In this document: in pieces, positions 9,303-18,576 of the stretch | Layout: every line of letters starts with the position of its first letter | Numbering within the stretch: the first letter of the stretch is position 1 | DNA from: Liquorilactobacillus aquaticus DSM 21051 | GTDB lineage: Bacteria; Bacillota; Bacilli; Lactobacillales; Lactobacillaceae | Direction: 5' to 3' | Length of the DNA: 64,000 nucleotides | Assembly (NCBI RefSeq): GCF_001436755.1 | Contig: NZ_AYZD01000025.1 | Span: forward strand, 36,797-100,796 | Program-made: the position numbers and the translations under genes | The notes under the pieces: model-generated | Told to the model about the DNA's origin: nothing | The model's database searches: none | The model's input: only the letters and a program-made list of their open reading frames with translations

Positions 9303-10355
9303 TCAAATTGCTTCATGAGCCATTATGTCTTTAAAGGTCTGTCTGCGACGGATAATTTCATCTGGCGGTGTAACTTTAGGTGCATCCGGATGCAACAGCC
9401 ACGTTGCAGCATAATGTGTCTCTGAGACCTTGAAGAATGGCGGCCTCTGTTCAGCATCAATTTTCATCGCGTACGGATTGCGCGCTACGAAAGGATCTCC
9501 TTTAGGTGGATCCAACAAATCCGGCGGAGTTCCTGGAATTGCTTCAAGCTTCGTACTTGATAAGGTCGGCATTGAATTCAACAGGCCCCAAGTATAAGGA
9601 TGCTGCGGATTAAAGAAGATCTCATCAACAGTTCCGTATTCAACGATCTGTCCAGCATACATAACTGCAACTCGATCTGCCATCCCAGCCACAACTCCAA
9701 GATCATGCGTGATGAAAATAATCGATGTGTCGATCTTCTCTTGTAATTCCTTCATCAATTCTAAGATCTGAGCCTGGATCGTGACATCTAACGCCGTCGT
9801 TGGTTCATCGGCAATCAGTATTTCCGGATAGCAAACCAGCGCAATCGCAATTACGATCCGTTGTCTCTGACCTCCAGAAAATTGATGCGGATAATTTCTT
9901 ATCCGTTCTTCCGCATCTGTGATTCCAACCAGTTTCATCAATTCCAGCGCCTGTGCCCAGGCTTTTTTCTTATTAACATGTTTATGCTTGATAAGTGGTT
10001 CCGCGATCTGTTGTCCAATTCGCATTGTCGGATCAAGTGAAGTCATCGGATCCTGGAAAATCATCGCGATATCTTTTCCACGAATATTTTGCATTTCCTT
10101 TTCTGACTTTTTCAAGATGTCTTGATCATGAAACATAATTGAACCACCAGTGACCTCAGCGTTATTAGCGAGCAAGCCCATTAAACTTTTAGTTGTTACT
10201 GATTTACCTGAACCAGATTCACCAACAATTGCCAGTGTCTCTCCTTTATCCAGATGAAAGCTAACATCACGAATTGCTTTGACATCTCCAGCATAAGTGT
10301 GAAAATCGATTTTTAAGTTTTTTACATCTAAAATTCTTTCAGCCATTATCCTCAT
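9303..10355 (-). CDS. oppD: Oligopeptide ABC transporter ATP-binding protein OppD
   Basis: The first ATPase of the importer, 350 residues from ATG 10355. Walker A GESGSGKSV, signature FSGGQRQRIVIAIAL and Walker B ILIADEPTTALD are in order, followed by the oligopeptide-transporter C-terminal region (PYTWGLLNSMP, PGTPPDLLDPP). The start codon directly follows the oppC stop, and the AGGAGG site is encoded by the last two oppC codons; its spacing is three bases to ATG 10355 or twelve to ATG 10346, so the exact start is unsure. The close packing implies translational coupling. Confidence 0.94.
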   Translation of the reverse strand: MRIMAERILDVKNLKIDFHTYAGDVKAIRDVSFHLDKGETLAIVGESGSGKSVTTKSLMGLLANNAEVTGGSIMFHDQDILKKSEKEMQNIRGKDIAMIFQDPMTSLDPTMRIGQQIAEPLIKHKHVNKKKAWAQALELMKLVGITDAEERIRNYPHQFSGGQRQRIVIAIALVCYPEILIADEPTTALDVTIQAQILELMKELQEKIDTSIIFITHDLGVVAGMADRVAVMYAGQIVEYGTVDEIFFNPQHPYTWGLLNSMPTLSSTKLEAIPGTPPDLLDPPKGDPFVARNPYAMKIDAEQRPPFFKVSETHYAATWLLHPDAPKVTPPDEIIRRRQTFKDIMAHEAI

Positions 10356-11381
10356 CTACCTCCTAGTCTTTGGATCAAATGCATCGCGTAATCCATCGCC
10401 AAGCAGGTTGAAAGCAATCATTAAGACACACAACACGATCGCAGGATACCACATTTGATACGGTAAGAATTGAAAGTTTTTCTGTCCATCATTCAGCAGC
10501 ACACCTAACGAAGTCTGCGGTGCACTGATCCCTATTCCGATAAAGCTCAGGAACGCTTCGAAGAAGATCGCAGTCGGAATGGTATACATCGTTTGAATGA
10601 TAATGATACTGGAAAGGTTAGGGACTAAGTGTTTCCACGCTATCTTCCACGGCGATTCACCCAAAGTCCTTGCAGCTAAAACATACTCTTGCGATTTCAG
10701 CTGCAAAGTCTCGGCTCGAATCATCCTGGCCATCGTTGTCCAACTTGAGATCGCAATCGCGGCAATAATCGACGTCATGCCGGGCTTCAAAACAATCAGC
10801 ATCAACACAACAATTACCAGACTAGGAACAGAAGAGATAACCTCAATAATCCGTTGCATAACATTATCGACTCTACCGCCGCGCCAGCCGGAAATAATCC
10901 CGTATGCAACTCCCAGTGTCAGGTCAAAGAACGTCGCGACTAAAGCAACGATCAGTGAAATCTTCGTTCCATAAATAATTCGTTGCGCTAATGAATGACC
11001 TAGATAATCAGTTCCTAAGACAAAATACTTATTATTTGGAACATTATTTTGTTTATACTCATCAACCCATTCACCTGATACTTTCAGTTTTCCGTTCAAT
11101 CCATTGATTGGAACCCCAGGAATTTTGGCTGGTAAATTAGCATATTGAGGAGCCGATTTAACCAAGGAATCGTGGTTGATAAAGGGGGTTGAGCCGAATG
11201 CCACAACCATCATCAAAATGATAACGAACAAAGATATAAGCGCACCCTTATTCATCTTCAACCGGCGCCATGCGTCCTGAACAAATGTTAATGACGGCGC
11301 AGCAATTTTTTCGTTATCCAACTCCGCAGCCTTAGGTAACGCCTCAAAACTTTCTGGACTTAACTTTATTTTTTCTTCCAT
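10356..11381 (-). CDS. oppC: Oligopeptide ABC transporter permease OppC
   Basis: Inner-membrane half of the peptide channel, 341 residues. The N-terminal cytoplasmic stretch is followed by a transmembrane segment (ISLFVIILMMVVAFG) and a periplasm-type loop, then the BPD-transport domain with the EAA-like loop RAETLQLKSQEYVLAARTLG, which docks on the ATPases. It lies five bases after oppB. Confidence 0.93.
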   Translation of the reverse strand: MEEKIKLSPESFEALPKAAELDNEKIAAPSLTFVQDAWRRLKMNKGALISLFVIILMMVVAFGSTPFINHDSLVKSAPQYANLPAKIPGVPINGLNGKLKVSGEWVDEYKQNNVPNNKYFVLGTDYLGHSLAQRIIYGTKISLIVALVATFFDLTLGVAYGIISGWRGGRVDNVMQRIIEVISSVPSLVIVVLMLIVLKPGMTSIIAAIAISSWTTMARMIRAETLQLKSQEYVLAARTLGESPWKIAWKHLVPNLSSIIIIQTMYTIPTAIFFEAFLSFIGIGISAPQTSLGVLLNDGQKNFQFLPYQMWYPAIVLCVLMIAFNLLGDGLRDAFDPKTRR

Positions 11382-11386
11382 TTTAT

Positions 11387-12316
11387 TTAATCCCCACTTC
11401 CACTTAGTCGAATCCGCGGATCAATCATTCCATAAATGATATCCGTTATCAAAATAATGGCAACTAAGCCCGCAGAAAACAGCATCGTGACACCCATGAT
11501 CGTTGGATAATCATTGGTCAGGATCGATTTAACAAATTGTTCCCCGATTCCAGGAATCGAGAAGATATTTTCAATAACCATCGAACCTGTCATAAGAGCA
11601 ACCGTATACGGTCCGATCAAAGTTACTAGCGGTATCAAACTATTACGCAAAGCATGATGGTAAACAATTCCGTAACGGCTTAAACCCTTTGCCTTAGCCA
11701 ATTCGATATAGTCTGAATTAAGTACATCAACCATTCCGGTTCGAATGAAACGCGCTGTCTCTGCCAAAGGTCCAACACCAAGTGCAATTGTTGGCAAGAC
11801 CGTATAACTGAAATTACCCCAATCGGCAATTGGGAACCAACCGAGTTTCAACGCAATATAGAATTGCAGCAAAACAGCCAAAACAAAGTTAGGAACTGAC
11901 TTCCCAATAATGGATAGAACTGTACATAAGGTATCGATCCATGTGTTCCTATGCACAGCTGCAATCGAACCAATGATTATTCCTAAAACAACCCCGAAAA
12001 TCATTGCTTGGATACCGAGCTGTGCTGAGGCTCCGATTCGACTGGCAATTAAATACGAAACTGGTTGATTACTGAACTGGAATGAAACTCCAAGGTCACC
12101 ATGGAGCATTCCACCCAAATAAATCAAGTACTGCATCCACATTGGTTTATTCAAACCATACTGTTCATTCATGATTTGAATTTGTTGAGCCGTCATTTTC
12201 TGTTGATTTGAATAAGGCGTCCCTGGCATCAATTTCATTAAGAAAAAGGTAATTGTTGCTACCAAGAATAACGTCAATATCATATAGAAAACACGTTTAA
12301 GAAGATATTTACGCAT
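11387..12316 (-). CDS. oppB: Oligopeptide ABC transporter permease OppB
   Basis: Second channel subunit, 309 residues. Starts with an N-terminal membrane segment (MILTLFLVATITFFLMKLMPGTP), typical of OppB/DppB, and carries the coupling loop YIELAKAKGLSRYGIVYHHALRN. Six hydrophobic segments can be picked out. GAGGAAATAAT precedes the ATG. It follows oppA after about 150 bases that contain a strong hairpin. Confidence 0.93.
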   Translation of the reverse strand: MRKYLLKRVFYMILTLFLVATITFFLMKLMPGTPYSNQQKMTAQQIQIMNEQYGLNKPMWMQYLIYLGGMLHGDLGVSFQFSNQPVSYLIASRIGASAQLGIQAMIFGVVLGIIIGSIAAVHRNTWIDTLCTVLSIIGKSVPNFVLAVLLQFYIALKLGWFPIADWGNFSYTVLPTIALGVGPLAETARFIRTGMVDVLNSDYIELAKAKGLSRYGIVYHHALRNSLIPLVTLIGPYTVALMTGSMVIENIFSIPGIGEQFVKSILTNDYPTIMGVTMLFSAGLVAIILITDIIYGMIDPRIRLSGSGD

Positions 12317-12400
12317 ATTATTTCCTCACATTCTAAAAACAAGATAGATTAGCAAACCGCATTTAGCAGTCTTTCTTCATTATATACCGTCAAACAGCAA

Positions 12401-12432
12401 TTGGGGGTTAACATTTGCTGTTAATCCCCCAA
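12401..12432 (-). promoter_or_regulatory. Intercistronic hairpin between oppA and oppB
   Basis: TTGGGGGATTAACA pairs with TGTTAACCCCCAA around a five-base loop, 13 base pairs with one bulged A. No T-run follows on the minus strand, so it is more likely an RNA-stability or partial-attenuation element than a full terminator. Such a hairpin would let oppA message outlast or exceed oppBCDF message. Confidence 0.65.
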
Positions 12433-12465
12433 TCAATTTTAAAATTCTAAAATAAACGGTACTGT

Positions 12466-14088
12466 TTACTTAATATATGCATCCTTAAAGTTGTAATTAG
12501 CACCAGAAGAGTTGTAAATTACACCCTTAACTTTAGATTTAACTAATGTTGCTTGTGCTTGTTGATAGATAGGAGAAATACCTTGGTCTTGCATTAAGAT
12601 CTTTTCAGCCTGAACTAAATCATTCCAACGTTTTGTTGTGTTCCCGGAATCAGTTGTCTTAGAAGCCTCGATCAATTTGTCATATTCAGTGTTCTTCCAA
12701 TTACCATTATTGTAAGAGTTATCTGAAGTAAACAAGTCTAAGAAACTGATTGGATCAGCAAAATCAGCGCCCCAAGCTGAAACAACGACATCGAAATTAC
12801 CCTTTTCTGAACGATCTAAACGTGTCTTGAATGGTACATTAGTAACGGAAACCTTTGCACCTGGCAAACTTTCTTCAATCTGACTTTGTAAGAATGGAGT
12901 TGTTTTATTTCCAGAGTCTGTATCATCACTTAAGATGCTAAAGCTTAATTCCTTAACGCCCAATTCCTTCAAGCCTTCATTCCACAGCTTCTTAGCCTTA
13001 GCTGTATCTGTAGCAGTTGCATCTTTAACGACTGCCTCATCAGCAAAATCCTTGCCGTTATGCTTGGACAACCCAGATGCTACTAAGCCCTTAGCAACAG
13101 TTGAACCGTCACCCAAGACTTTGTTAACATACTGTTTACGGTCAATGACCAGTGAGATCGCTTGACGAATTTTCTTATTCTGGAATTCCTTTTTGGTTTG
13201 GTTATATTCAAGATAGAAAGTCGATGCACCACGACGTGTAACTAATTCTTTAGAGTTGCTCATCTGTTTTGCTTGTTCGGCATTTAAGTATGTCATGTCA
13301 AGCTTACCAGATTGATACAAGTTATAAGCCGTTGTGTTGCTCTTGTTGACTTTGTAATTGATGGCTGACAACTTAACATTCTTCTTGTCCCAATAATCAT
13401 TATTTTTCTTCAATGTCCAGCTCAAATTAGTTCCTGTCCATTTAGTCAATTCATATGGTCCGTTATATACCATATACTTCGAAGCTGTGCCATACTTGCT
13501 GCCATACTTTTCAACAGCCTTTTGACTTTGTGGGTAGAAACTTGGGAAGCCCATCAATAACTTGAAGTATGGAAGTTTCTTATCTAGAGTAACAACTAAT
13601 TTATAATTGCCTTCTGCTTTGATCCCTAAAGTAGATGGTGACTTCTTCCCATCCATAATGTCATCCGCATTTTGGATACCACTGAACAGGTAAGCGTATT
13701 GTGAACCAGTTGAAGGTTTAACCGTCCGCTGCCATGAGTAAACAAAATCTTTGGCAGTAACTTTATCACCATTACTCCATTTAGCATTCTTGCGCAGCGT
13801 GAATGTGTATTTCAGGCCATCACTAGAAACCGTGGTTTTAGTCGCAATACCCGGTTCGATCTTGCTATCCTTACCTAAACGATACAAACCTTCATTCGTA
13901 TTGTTTAATGTATCAAAGCTGACACGGTCAGTTGCCTTGGAAAGATCTATTGTAGGCAACTCTGCGTTCTCATCCCAATTTAAGACTTGCTTGGTTGAGC
14001 TACTTGTACTTTTAGAACCGCAGGCTGCTAAAAAGACTGCCGACAGCACCGCAACTGCTCCAAGCTTAGCGAATTTATTCAATTTCAT
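12466..14088 (-). CDS. oppA: Oligopeptide-binding lipoprotein OppA
   Basis: Extracytoplasmic peptide receptor of the SBP family 5, 540 residues. A lipoprotein signal peptide with lipobox LAAC (Cys at residue 23) anchors it to the outer face of the membrane; a Ser/Thr-rich linker follows. The mature part shows family features such as SNGDKVTAKDFVYSWQR and YNGPYEL. AAAGGAG precedes the ATG by ten bases. First gene of the operon, with its own promoter upstream and a hairpin downstream. Confidence 0.94.
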   Translation of the reverse strand: MKLNKFAKLGAVAVLSAVFLAACGSKSTSSSTKQVLNWDENAELPTIDLSKATDRVSFDTLNNTNEGLYRLGKDSKIEPGIATKTTVSSDGLKYTFTLRKNAKWSNGDKVTAKDFVYSWQRTVKPSTGSQYAYLFSGIQNADDIMDGKKSPSTLGIKAEGNYKLVVTLDKKLPYFKLLMGFPSFYPQSQKAVEKYGSKYGTASKYMVYNGPYELTKWTGTNLSWTLKKNNDYWDKKNVKLSAINYKVNKSNTTAYNLYQSGKLDMTYLNAEQAKQMSNSKELVTRRGASTFYLEYNQTKKEFQNKKIRQAISLVIDRKQYVNKVLGDGSTVAKGLVASGLSKHNGKDFADEAVVKDATATDTAKAKKLWNEGLKELGVKELSFSILSDDTDSGNKTTPFLQSQIEESLPGAKVSVTNVPFKTRLDRSEKGNFDVVVSAWGADFADPISFLDLFTSDNSYNNGNWKNTEYDKLIEASKTTDSGNTTKRWNDLVQAEKILMQDQGISPIYQQAQATLVKSKVKGVIYNSSGANYNFKDAYIK

Positions 14089-14145
14089 CGCAAAACTACT
14101 CCTTTTTTTGTTTCTAAACGAAACATTATTTATTACAGTGGTTAA

Positions 14146-14174
14146 ATTTTATATGAAATTTAAATTAAATACAA
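14146..14174 (-). promoter_or_regulatory. Candidate promoter of the opp operon
   Basis: On the minus strand TTGTAT (14174-14169) and TAAAAT (14151-14146) are spaced by 17 bases, about 55 bases before the oppA start. I see no convincing CodY box. Confidence 0.55.
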
Positions 14175-14507
14175 GTAAAAATTCTTATATTCATGATAAC
14201 AAAAAACAATCCGTTGAAATTATATGTTACAAAAAGTGCCATAACTTAGTTTTGTTAACATTTTTGCCGTTTTATTTACTTTTTCAAAGCAAAAAGCTCT
14301 ATTATTTTCCAATCATAAAAACATTCGCTCTGATTGAAAAAAATGTTTTTCAAGGCTTTTTTTTCAAAATTATATTATTTTTCTTACTAATAAACATCGT
14401 CCAGCTCTCAAACGGCTGTGCTTAAATTATTAAAAAGTTAAAAAATTATTTAATATTTCTCTCAACTCTCATCTATATCTTATTCAGCGACCATCTTGAT
14501 TAAATGT
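14175..14507. other. Divergent intergenic region oppA-hflX
   Basis: Very AT-rich spacer between the divergent opp operon and hflX. It holds an inverted repeat at 14318-14352 (AAAAACATT with AATGTTTTT) followed by a T-run on the plus strand. I see no credible gene; the long plus-strand frame reaching into it is antisense to oppA. Confidence 0.5.
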
Positions 14508-14513
14508 TATAAT
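14505..14513 (+). promoter_or_regulatory. Extended -10 promoter of hflX
   Basis: TGT followed by TATAAT lies about 30 bases before the hflX ATG. The -35 region is poor, as is usual with extended -10 promoters. Confidence 0.6.
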
Positions 14514-14542
14514 ATTCAAATAACAAAGGAGGGGATTTCCTT

Positions 14543-15793
14543 ATGATCCCAGTTATTATCGCCGGAATTGAGAATCAGCAAACCAATTTTGATTATTTAA
14601 TGGAAGAATTAGCAGAATTGGCTTACGCAAATGGCATGCAAGTCGTTGCTGATGTTAGACAGAAGCTTCAGAGACCTGTTGCTGCAACCTACCTAGGCAA
14701 AGGTAAAATTCAGGAGCTCTACCGCATCGGCCAAGCAAAAGAAGCTGCCGTTTTGCTTTTGAATGATGAACTTTCACCAACACAGATCCGTAACTTAGAA
14801 AAAGAAACAAATCTGGATGTGCTTGACAGAACAGAATTGATCCTTGAAATTTTTTCGTCACGTGCGCGAACAAAAGAAGCTCAGCTTCAAGTAGAAATTG
14901 CGCGTTTGAAGTACAAATTACCTCGTTTAAGAACTTCTTCACACGAAAAGCTCGATCAGCAAAGTTCTGGCGGCTCACTTGCCAACCGTGGTGCAGGCGA
15001 AACAAAGCTTGAAATAAACCGGCGGACAATTCAAAAAAGAATTGCTCAGTTGAGCCGCGAATTGAAGAACATTGACAAGGAACAGCTGATCAAAAGCAGC
15101 TCGCGACGTGAATCAGGTCTCCCAAGTGTTGCGCTAGTCGGCTACACTAATTCAGGCAAATCAACCACAATGAACGGATTGCTTCACTTTTTAAATAGTC
15201 CTGATGCCAAAGAAGTCCTGACTAAAGATATGCTTTTTGCGACCCTTGACACATCTGTTCGCAAATTACACTTTAAAGATAATCGTGAATTTCTATTGAG
15301 TGATACGGTCGGTTTTGTCAGCAAATTACCGCACAACCTAGTCAAAGCCTTTCAATCTACTCTGGCAGAAGTCAAAAACGCAGACCTCTTGCTTCACGTT
15401 GTTGATATTTCTGACGAACACTCCGCTGAGATGATTAAAATCACAACTGAAACACTGAAGCAATTAGGAGTTGAAAACACTCCTATGATTTATGCCTTTA
15501 ACAAAGCGGACAAGACTGGTGGAGACTATCCCGTAATCGAAGGCCTCCAAATAACTTATAGCGCACGCGATGAAGAATCAATAAGTGCTCTTGCGGACTT
15601 GATGAAACAGGTTCTTTTTAAAGATTACAAAACACATAAATACTTCATCTCTTACGAACAAGGACGCTATCTGGAAAAATTGAACAAGTTGGCACGTGTA
15701 ACCAAAACGGATTATACAGAGAAAGGGACCGTGATAACTGCCGAAGTAGCACCAGTGCAGGAAGAATACTTCTCACGTTTCTTAACTGAATAA
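14543..15793 (+). CDS. hflX: GTPase HflX, ribosome-rescue factor
   Basis: HflX binds the 50S subunit and splits stalled or hibernating ribosomes. At 416 residues it has the N-terminal HflX domain (TYLGKGKIQEL, LLNDELSPTQIRNLE), the glycine-rich linker SSGGSLANRGAGETKLE, then the GTPase domain with G1 GYTNSGKST near residue 199, G3 DTVGF and G4 NKAD. AAAGGAGGGG sits eight bases before the ATG. The permease gene follows after 61 bases and may be co-transcribed. Confidence 0.95.
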   Translation: MIPVIIAGIENQQTNFDYLMEELAELAYANGMQVVADVRQKLQRPVAATYLGKGKIQELYRIGQAKEAAVLLLNDELSPTQIRNLEKETNLDVLDRTELILEIFSSRARTKEAQLQVEIARLKYKLPRLRTSSHEKLDQQSSGGSLANRGAGETKLEINRRTIQKRIAQLSRELKNIDKEQLIKSSSRRESGLPSVALVGYTNSGKSTTMNGLLHFLNSPDAKEVLTKDMLFATLDTSVRKLHFKDNREFLLSDTVGFVSKLPHNLVKAFQSTLAEVKNADLLLHVVDISDEHSAEMIKITTETLKQLGVENTPMIYAFNKADKTGGDYPVIEGLQITYSARDEESISALADLMKQVLFKDYKTHKYFISYEQGRYLEKLNKLARVTKTDYTEKGTVITAEVAPVQEEYFSRFLTE

Positions 15794-15854
15794 AATTTAT
15801 CTGCAATTATTTGTCTTATAAATACAAACAAATAATGGGAAAGGAAAGTAAAGA

Positions 15855-17174
15855 ATGAAACAACAAGCACAACTCAAGCGTTCACTTGGCCTATGGTCAT
15901 CGCTTGCTTTAGTTATCGGAACAGTCATTGGTTCCGGTATTTTTTTCAAACAAGCATCAGTCCTTGATTATTCTCACTCAACCACAATGGCACTGCTAGC
16001 ATGGATCTTCGGGGGACTTTTGACCCTAGCATCGGGTCTGACAATTGCAGAAATTGGTGCACAAATGCCCCACACTGGCGGACTTTATTTTTATATGGAA
16101 AAAATTTATGGCAAGTTGTGGGGATTTCTCTCTGGATGGATGCAAATTATTGTTTACGGACCAGCTATGATCGCTGCTTTAGGTTCTTATCTTGCTGTTT
16201 TATTAGTTGCCTTTTTTGATCTGCCCAATTCGTGGGAACACCCGTTAGCTATTTTTTCGGTGGCGCTTATAACAATTTTTAATTTATTGTCGAATCGTTA
16301 TGGGGCTGCTTTTCAGATTCTAACTACGATCGGTAAATTTATTCCAATCATTGCAATTATCATCTTTGGACTTTTCTTTGGAGATCATAACGCTTTGGGG
16401 AATGTTGTCTCACAATCATCAAGCAGTTCTACAGGTAATTTTGGTGTCGCTATCCTAGCAACGCTTTTTGCATATGATGGCTGGATTCTACTGGCTAACA
16501 TGGGAGGCGAGATCAAAAATCCGCAAAAACTACTTCCACTGGCAATAATTTGGGGACTTGTAATCGTCTTGGTTGCTTATATTTTAGTAACTTGGGGCAT
16601 TTTCAGTGTTTTAACGGCTGACCAGATCCATCAATTCGGTGAAGATGCAGCACCTCACTTTGCTTCAATTGCATTTGGCAACTTAGGCGGAAAACTCCTT
16701 AATATTGGAATCATTATTTCGATTGCTGGCTGTCTGAATGGTAAGATCATGTCTTTTCCGCGTATCATGTATGCAATGGCCAAAAACGATGATCTACCTT
16801 TCTCTAAGAAATTAGCCTACGTTAACGCCAAAACACATAGTCCAATGATTGCAACTCTTGTAATTTTTTGCATTGCTGTTTTAATGATATTGAGTGTCAA
16901 TGCTGATCGTTTGACTGAACTATGCATTTTTACTGTCTATTGTTTCTACGTTATAGCATTTTGCGGACTTTTCAAACTAAGACTCGTTCATCCGCAGCGA
17001 CCTCGTCCATTCTCAGTTCCCCTTTATCCATGGATTCCCTTGATTGCGATTGGAGGAGCCATCTTTGTTCTGATCAGTGAAATCATCAGTGATACTCAAG
17101 GTGTTTTAGTCTCGCTGATAATCGTCATTGTTGGGATCCCAATCTACTTCTATAAAAATAGACCCGAGCGGTGA
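15855..17174 (+). CDS. APC-family amino-acid permease (LAT/SteT-like)
   Basis: A 439-residue integral membrane transporter with about twelve hydrophobic segments. The first segment carries the APC motif GTVIGSGIFFK near residues 22-32, which forms the substrate-backbone site; FGGLLTLASGLTIAEIGAQMPHTGG follows. This pattern fits the L-amino-acid transporter branch such as the Ser/Thr exchanger SteT; the substrate cannot be fixed from sequence. GGAAAGGAAAG precedes the ATG. A strong terminator follows. Confidence 0.88.
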   Translation: MKQQAQLKRSLGLWSSLALVIGTVIGSGIFFKQASVLDYSHSTTMALLAWIFGGLLTLASGLTIAEIGAQMPHTGGLYFYMEKIYGKLWGFLSGWMQIIVYGPAMIAALGSYLAVLLVAFFDLPNSWEHPLAIFSVALITIFNLLSNRYGAAFQILTTIGKFIPIIAIIIFGLFFGDHNALGNVVSQSSSSSTGNFGVAILATLFAYDGWILLANMGGEIKNPQKLLPLAIIWGLVIVLVAYILVTWGIFSVLTADQIHQFGEDAAPHFASIAFGNLGGKLLNIGIIISIAGCLNGKIMSFPRIMYAMAKNDDLPFSKKLAYVNAKTHSPMIATLVIFCIAVLMILSVNADRLTELCIFTVYCFYVIAFCGLFKLRLVHPQRPRPFSVPLYPWIPLIAIGGAIFVLISEIISDTQGVLVSLIIVIVGIPIYFYKNRPER

Positions 17175-17196
17175 TTTCATTTACAATGTTCAAAAC

Positions 17197-17248
17197 AAAA
17201 AAGCTGTCCTTGATACACACAATACGTGTATTCAAGGACAGCTTTTTT
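17197..17248. terminator. Bidirectional terminator, permease versus gln operon
   Basis: AAAAAAGCTGTCCTTGA pairs with a TCAAGGACAGCTTTTTT arm, and ATACAC with GTGTAT extends the stem. A- and T-runs on both sides serve the plus-strand permease and the minus-strand gln operon. Confidence 0.9.
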
Positions 17249-17266
17249 ATTTGTGTTATCTTGCTG

Positions 17267-17920
17267 CTAGCTTGTTCTTCTTTCAAGGCCTGATGCTACT
17301 AGTGATAAAGCATAACAAACCACAAAGTACATTACCGCCAGAGCGATAAACATTGGAATCATATAACGGGTGTTCTGACCATAGATAATTTGAGCACGAT
17401 ACAATAATTCAGGCAGAACGATAATAGTTGCTAAAGATGTATCTTTTATCAAAGAAATGAACTGACTCACCAACGGTGGGATCATTTTTTTCATTGCTTG
17501 TGGAAGAACGATAACACGCAGTCCCTGCCAGTAAGTCATTCCAACTGAACGGGCCCCTTCCATCTGCCCCGTGTCAACAGCTTGGATACCACCACGAACG
17601 ATTTCAGCGATCATTGCTGATTCAAAAACAGTCATTGCTGCAATTGCAGCAGACAGAGGTTCCATTTTGATCCCGATCTTTGGAAGCCCGAAATAAGTAA
17701 AGAACAAAAGTAATAACAGTGGTAAATTCCTAATTAAATCAATAATAAATCCAACTATCGCAGACAAGAAAGGGAAGCGAATATATCGAATTATACCTAG
17801 AATTGATCCAAAAATAAAACTCAAAACAATTGAAATGACCGAAACTTCAATAGTTACCCACAAACCCTCCAGTAAATAGCGCAAGTTGATCCATGAATAA
17901 GCTTCAGCTAAATTTGACAT
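17267..17920 (-). CDS. glnP: Glutamine/glutamate-type ABC transporter permease
   Basis: HisM/GlnP-type permease of a polar amino-acid importer, 217 residues. The coupling loop GARSVGMTYWQGLRVIVLPQAMKKMIPP contains the conserved EGARSxG pattern. Several hydrophobic segments match the usual five. AGGAGGG precedes the ATG. Last gene of glnQHMP; the second permease lies 17 bases upstream. Substrate inferred from gene order and family, so glutamate, glutamine or aspartate are all possible. Confidence 0.88.
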   Translation of the reverse strand: MSNLAEAYSWINLRYLLEGLWVTIEVSVISIVLSFIFGSILGIIRYIRFPFLSAIVGFIIDLIRNLPLLLLLFFTYFGLPKIGIKMEPLSAAIAAMTVFESAMIAEIVRGGIQAVDTGQMEGARSVGMTYWQGLRVIVLPQAMKKMIPPLVSQFISLIKDTSLATIIVLPELLYRAQIIYGQNTRYMIPMFIALAVMYFVVCYALSLVASGLERRTS

Positions 17921-17937
17921 TTAATTCACCCTCCTTC

Positions 17938-18576
17938 TTAAGCCAGTTTTTTCTCTAAATACCGCATGTAATAGCTTAGTGGCAACGTAATGATCAAGTA
18001 CAGAATCCCAACAACAATATACGTATTGAACGTATCAAAAGTTGTCGAAGCAATCGCATCTCCTTGATACATTAAATCAAAGCCGGCCACAAATGCCAGC
18101 ACTGAAGAATTCTTAACTAAGTTTATGAATTGATTGCCTAAAGGCGGAATAACATATCTAAATGCTTGAGGAAGAATGATGTGCCACATTGCCTGCATAA
18201 AACTCATTCCGTTGGCACGTGCGCCTTCCATCTGACCATCATCAACCGCTTGGATCCCTGCACGCACGGTTTCAGCAATGAAAGATGAAGTATAAAGCGT
18301 TAGGCCGATCGTCCCAGCTGTGAAGCCATCCAAAGTAACAAAAAATTGCGGAACAACGACATAAAAGAACATTCCAATTACCAGTAACGGTATATTACGA
18401 AAAACTTCAATATAAACACGACCGACTATATGCAATATCTTGTATGGCAAAACTTCAAAAATTGCAAATGTCGAACCGATTATCAAACTAAAAAATAATG
18501 CGATCACACTGCAAAGAAGTGTGTTTCCAAAACCAAGCAGCAATTCTTGCCAATGTTGTGTAAAGACATTTATCAT
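17938..18576 (-). CDS. glnM: Glutamine/glutamate-type ABC transporter permease
   Basis: The partner permease, 212 residues, with the same coupling-loop pattern (EGARANGMSFMQAMWHIILPQAFRYVIPP) and hydrophobic segments throughout. Its start codon overlaps the stop codon of the binding-protein gene by four bases (ATGA), so translation is coupled. AAGGAGG lies upstream within that gene. Confidence 0.88.
   Translation of the reverse strand: MINVFTQHWQELLLGFGNTLLCSVIALFFSLIIGSTFAIFEVLPYKILHIVGRVYIEVFRNIPLLVIGMFFYVVVPQFFVTLDGFTAGTIGLTLYTSSFIAETVRAGIQAVDDGQMEGARANGMSFMQAMWHIILPQAFRYVIPPLGNQFINLVKNSSVLAFVAGFDLMYQGDAIASTTFDTFNTYIVVGILYLIITLPLSYYMRYLEKKLA

Noticed and set aside
14318..14352. AT inverted repeat between oppA and hflX
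   Set aside because: Nine AT-rich pairs in very AT-rich DNA with no gene that ends there; low information.
13751..14425. Open frame of 224 codons on the plus strand
   Set aside because: It is antisense to the start of oppA and continues into AT-rich spacer; no binding site and no coherent protein signature.
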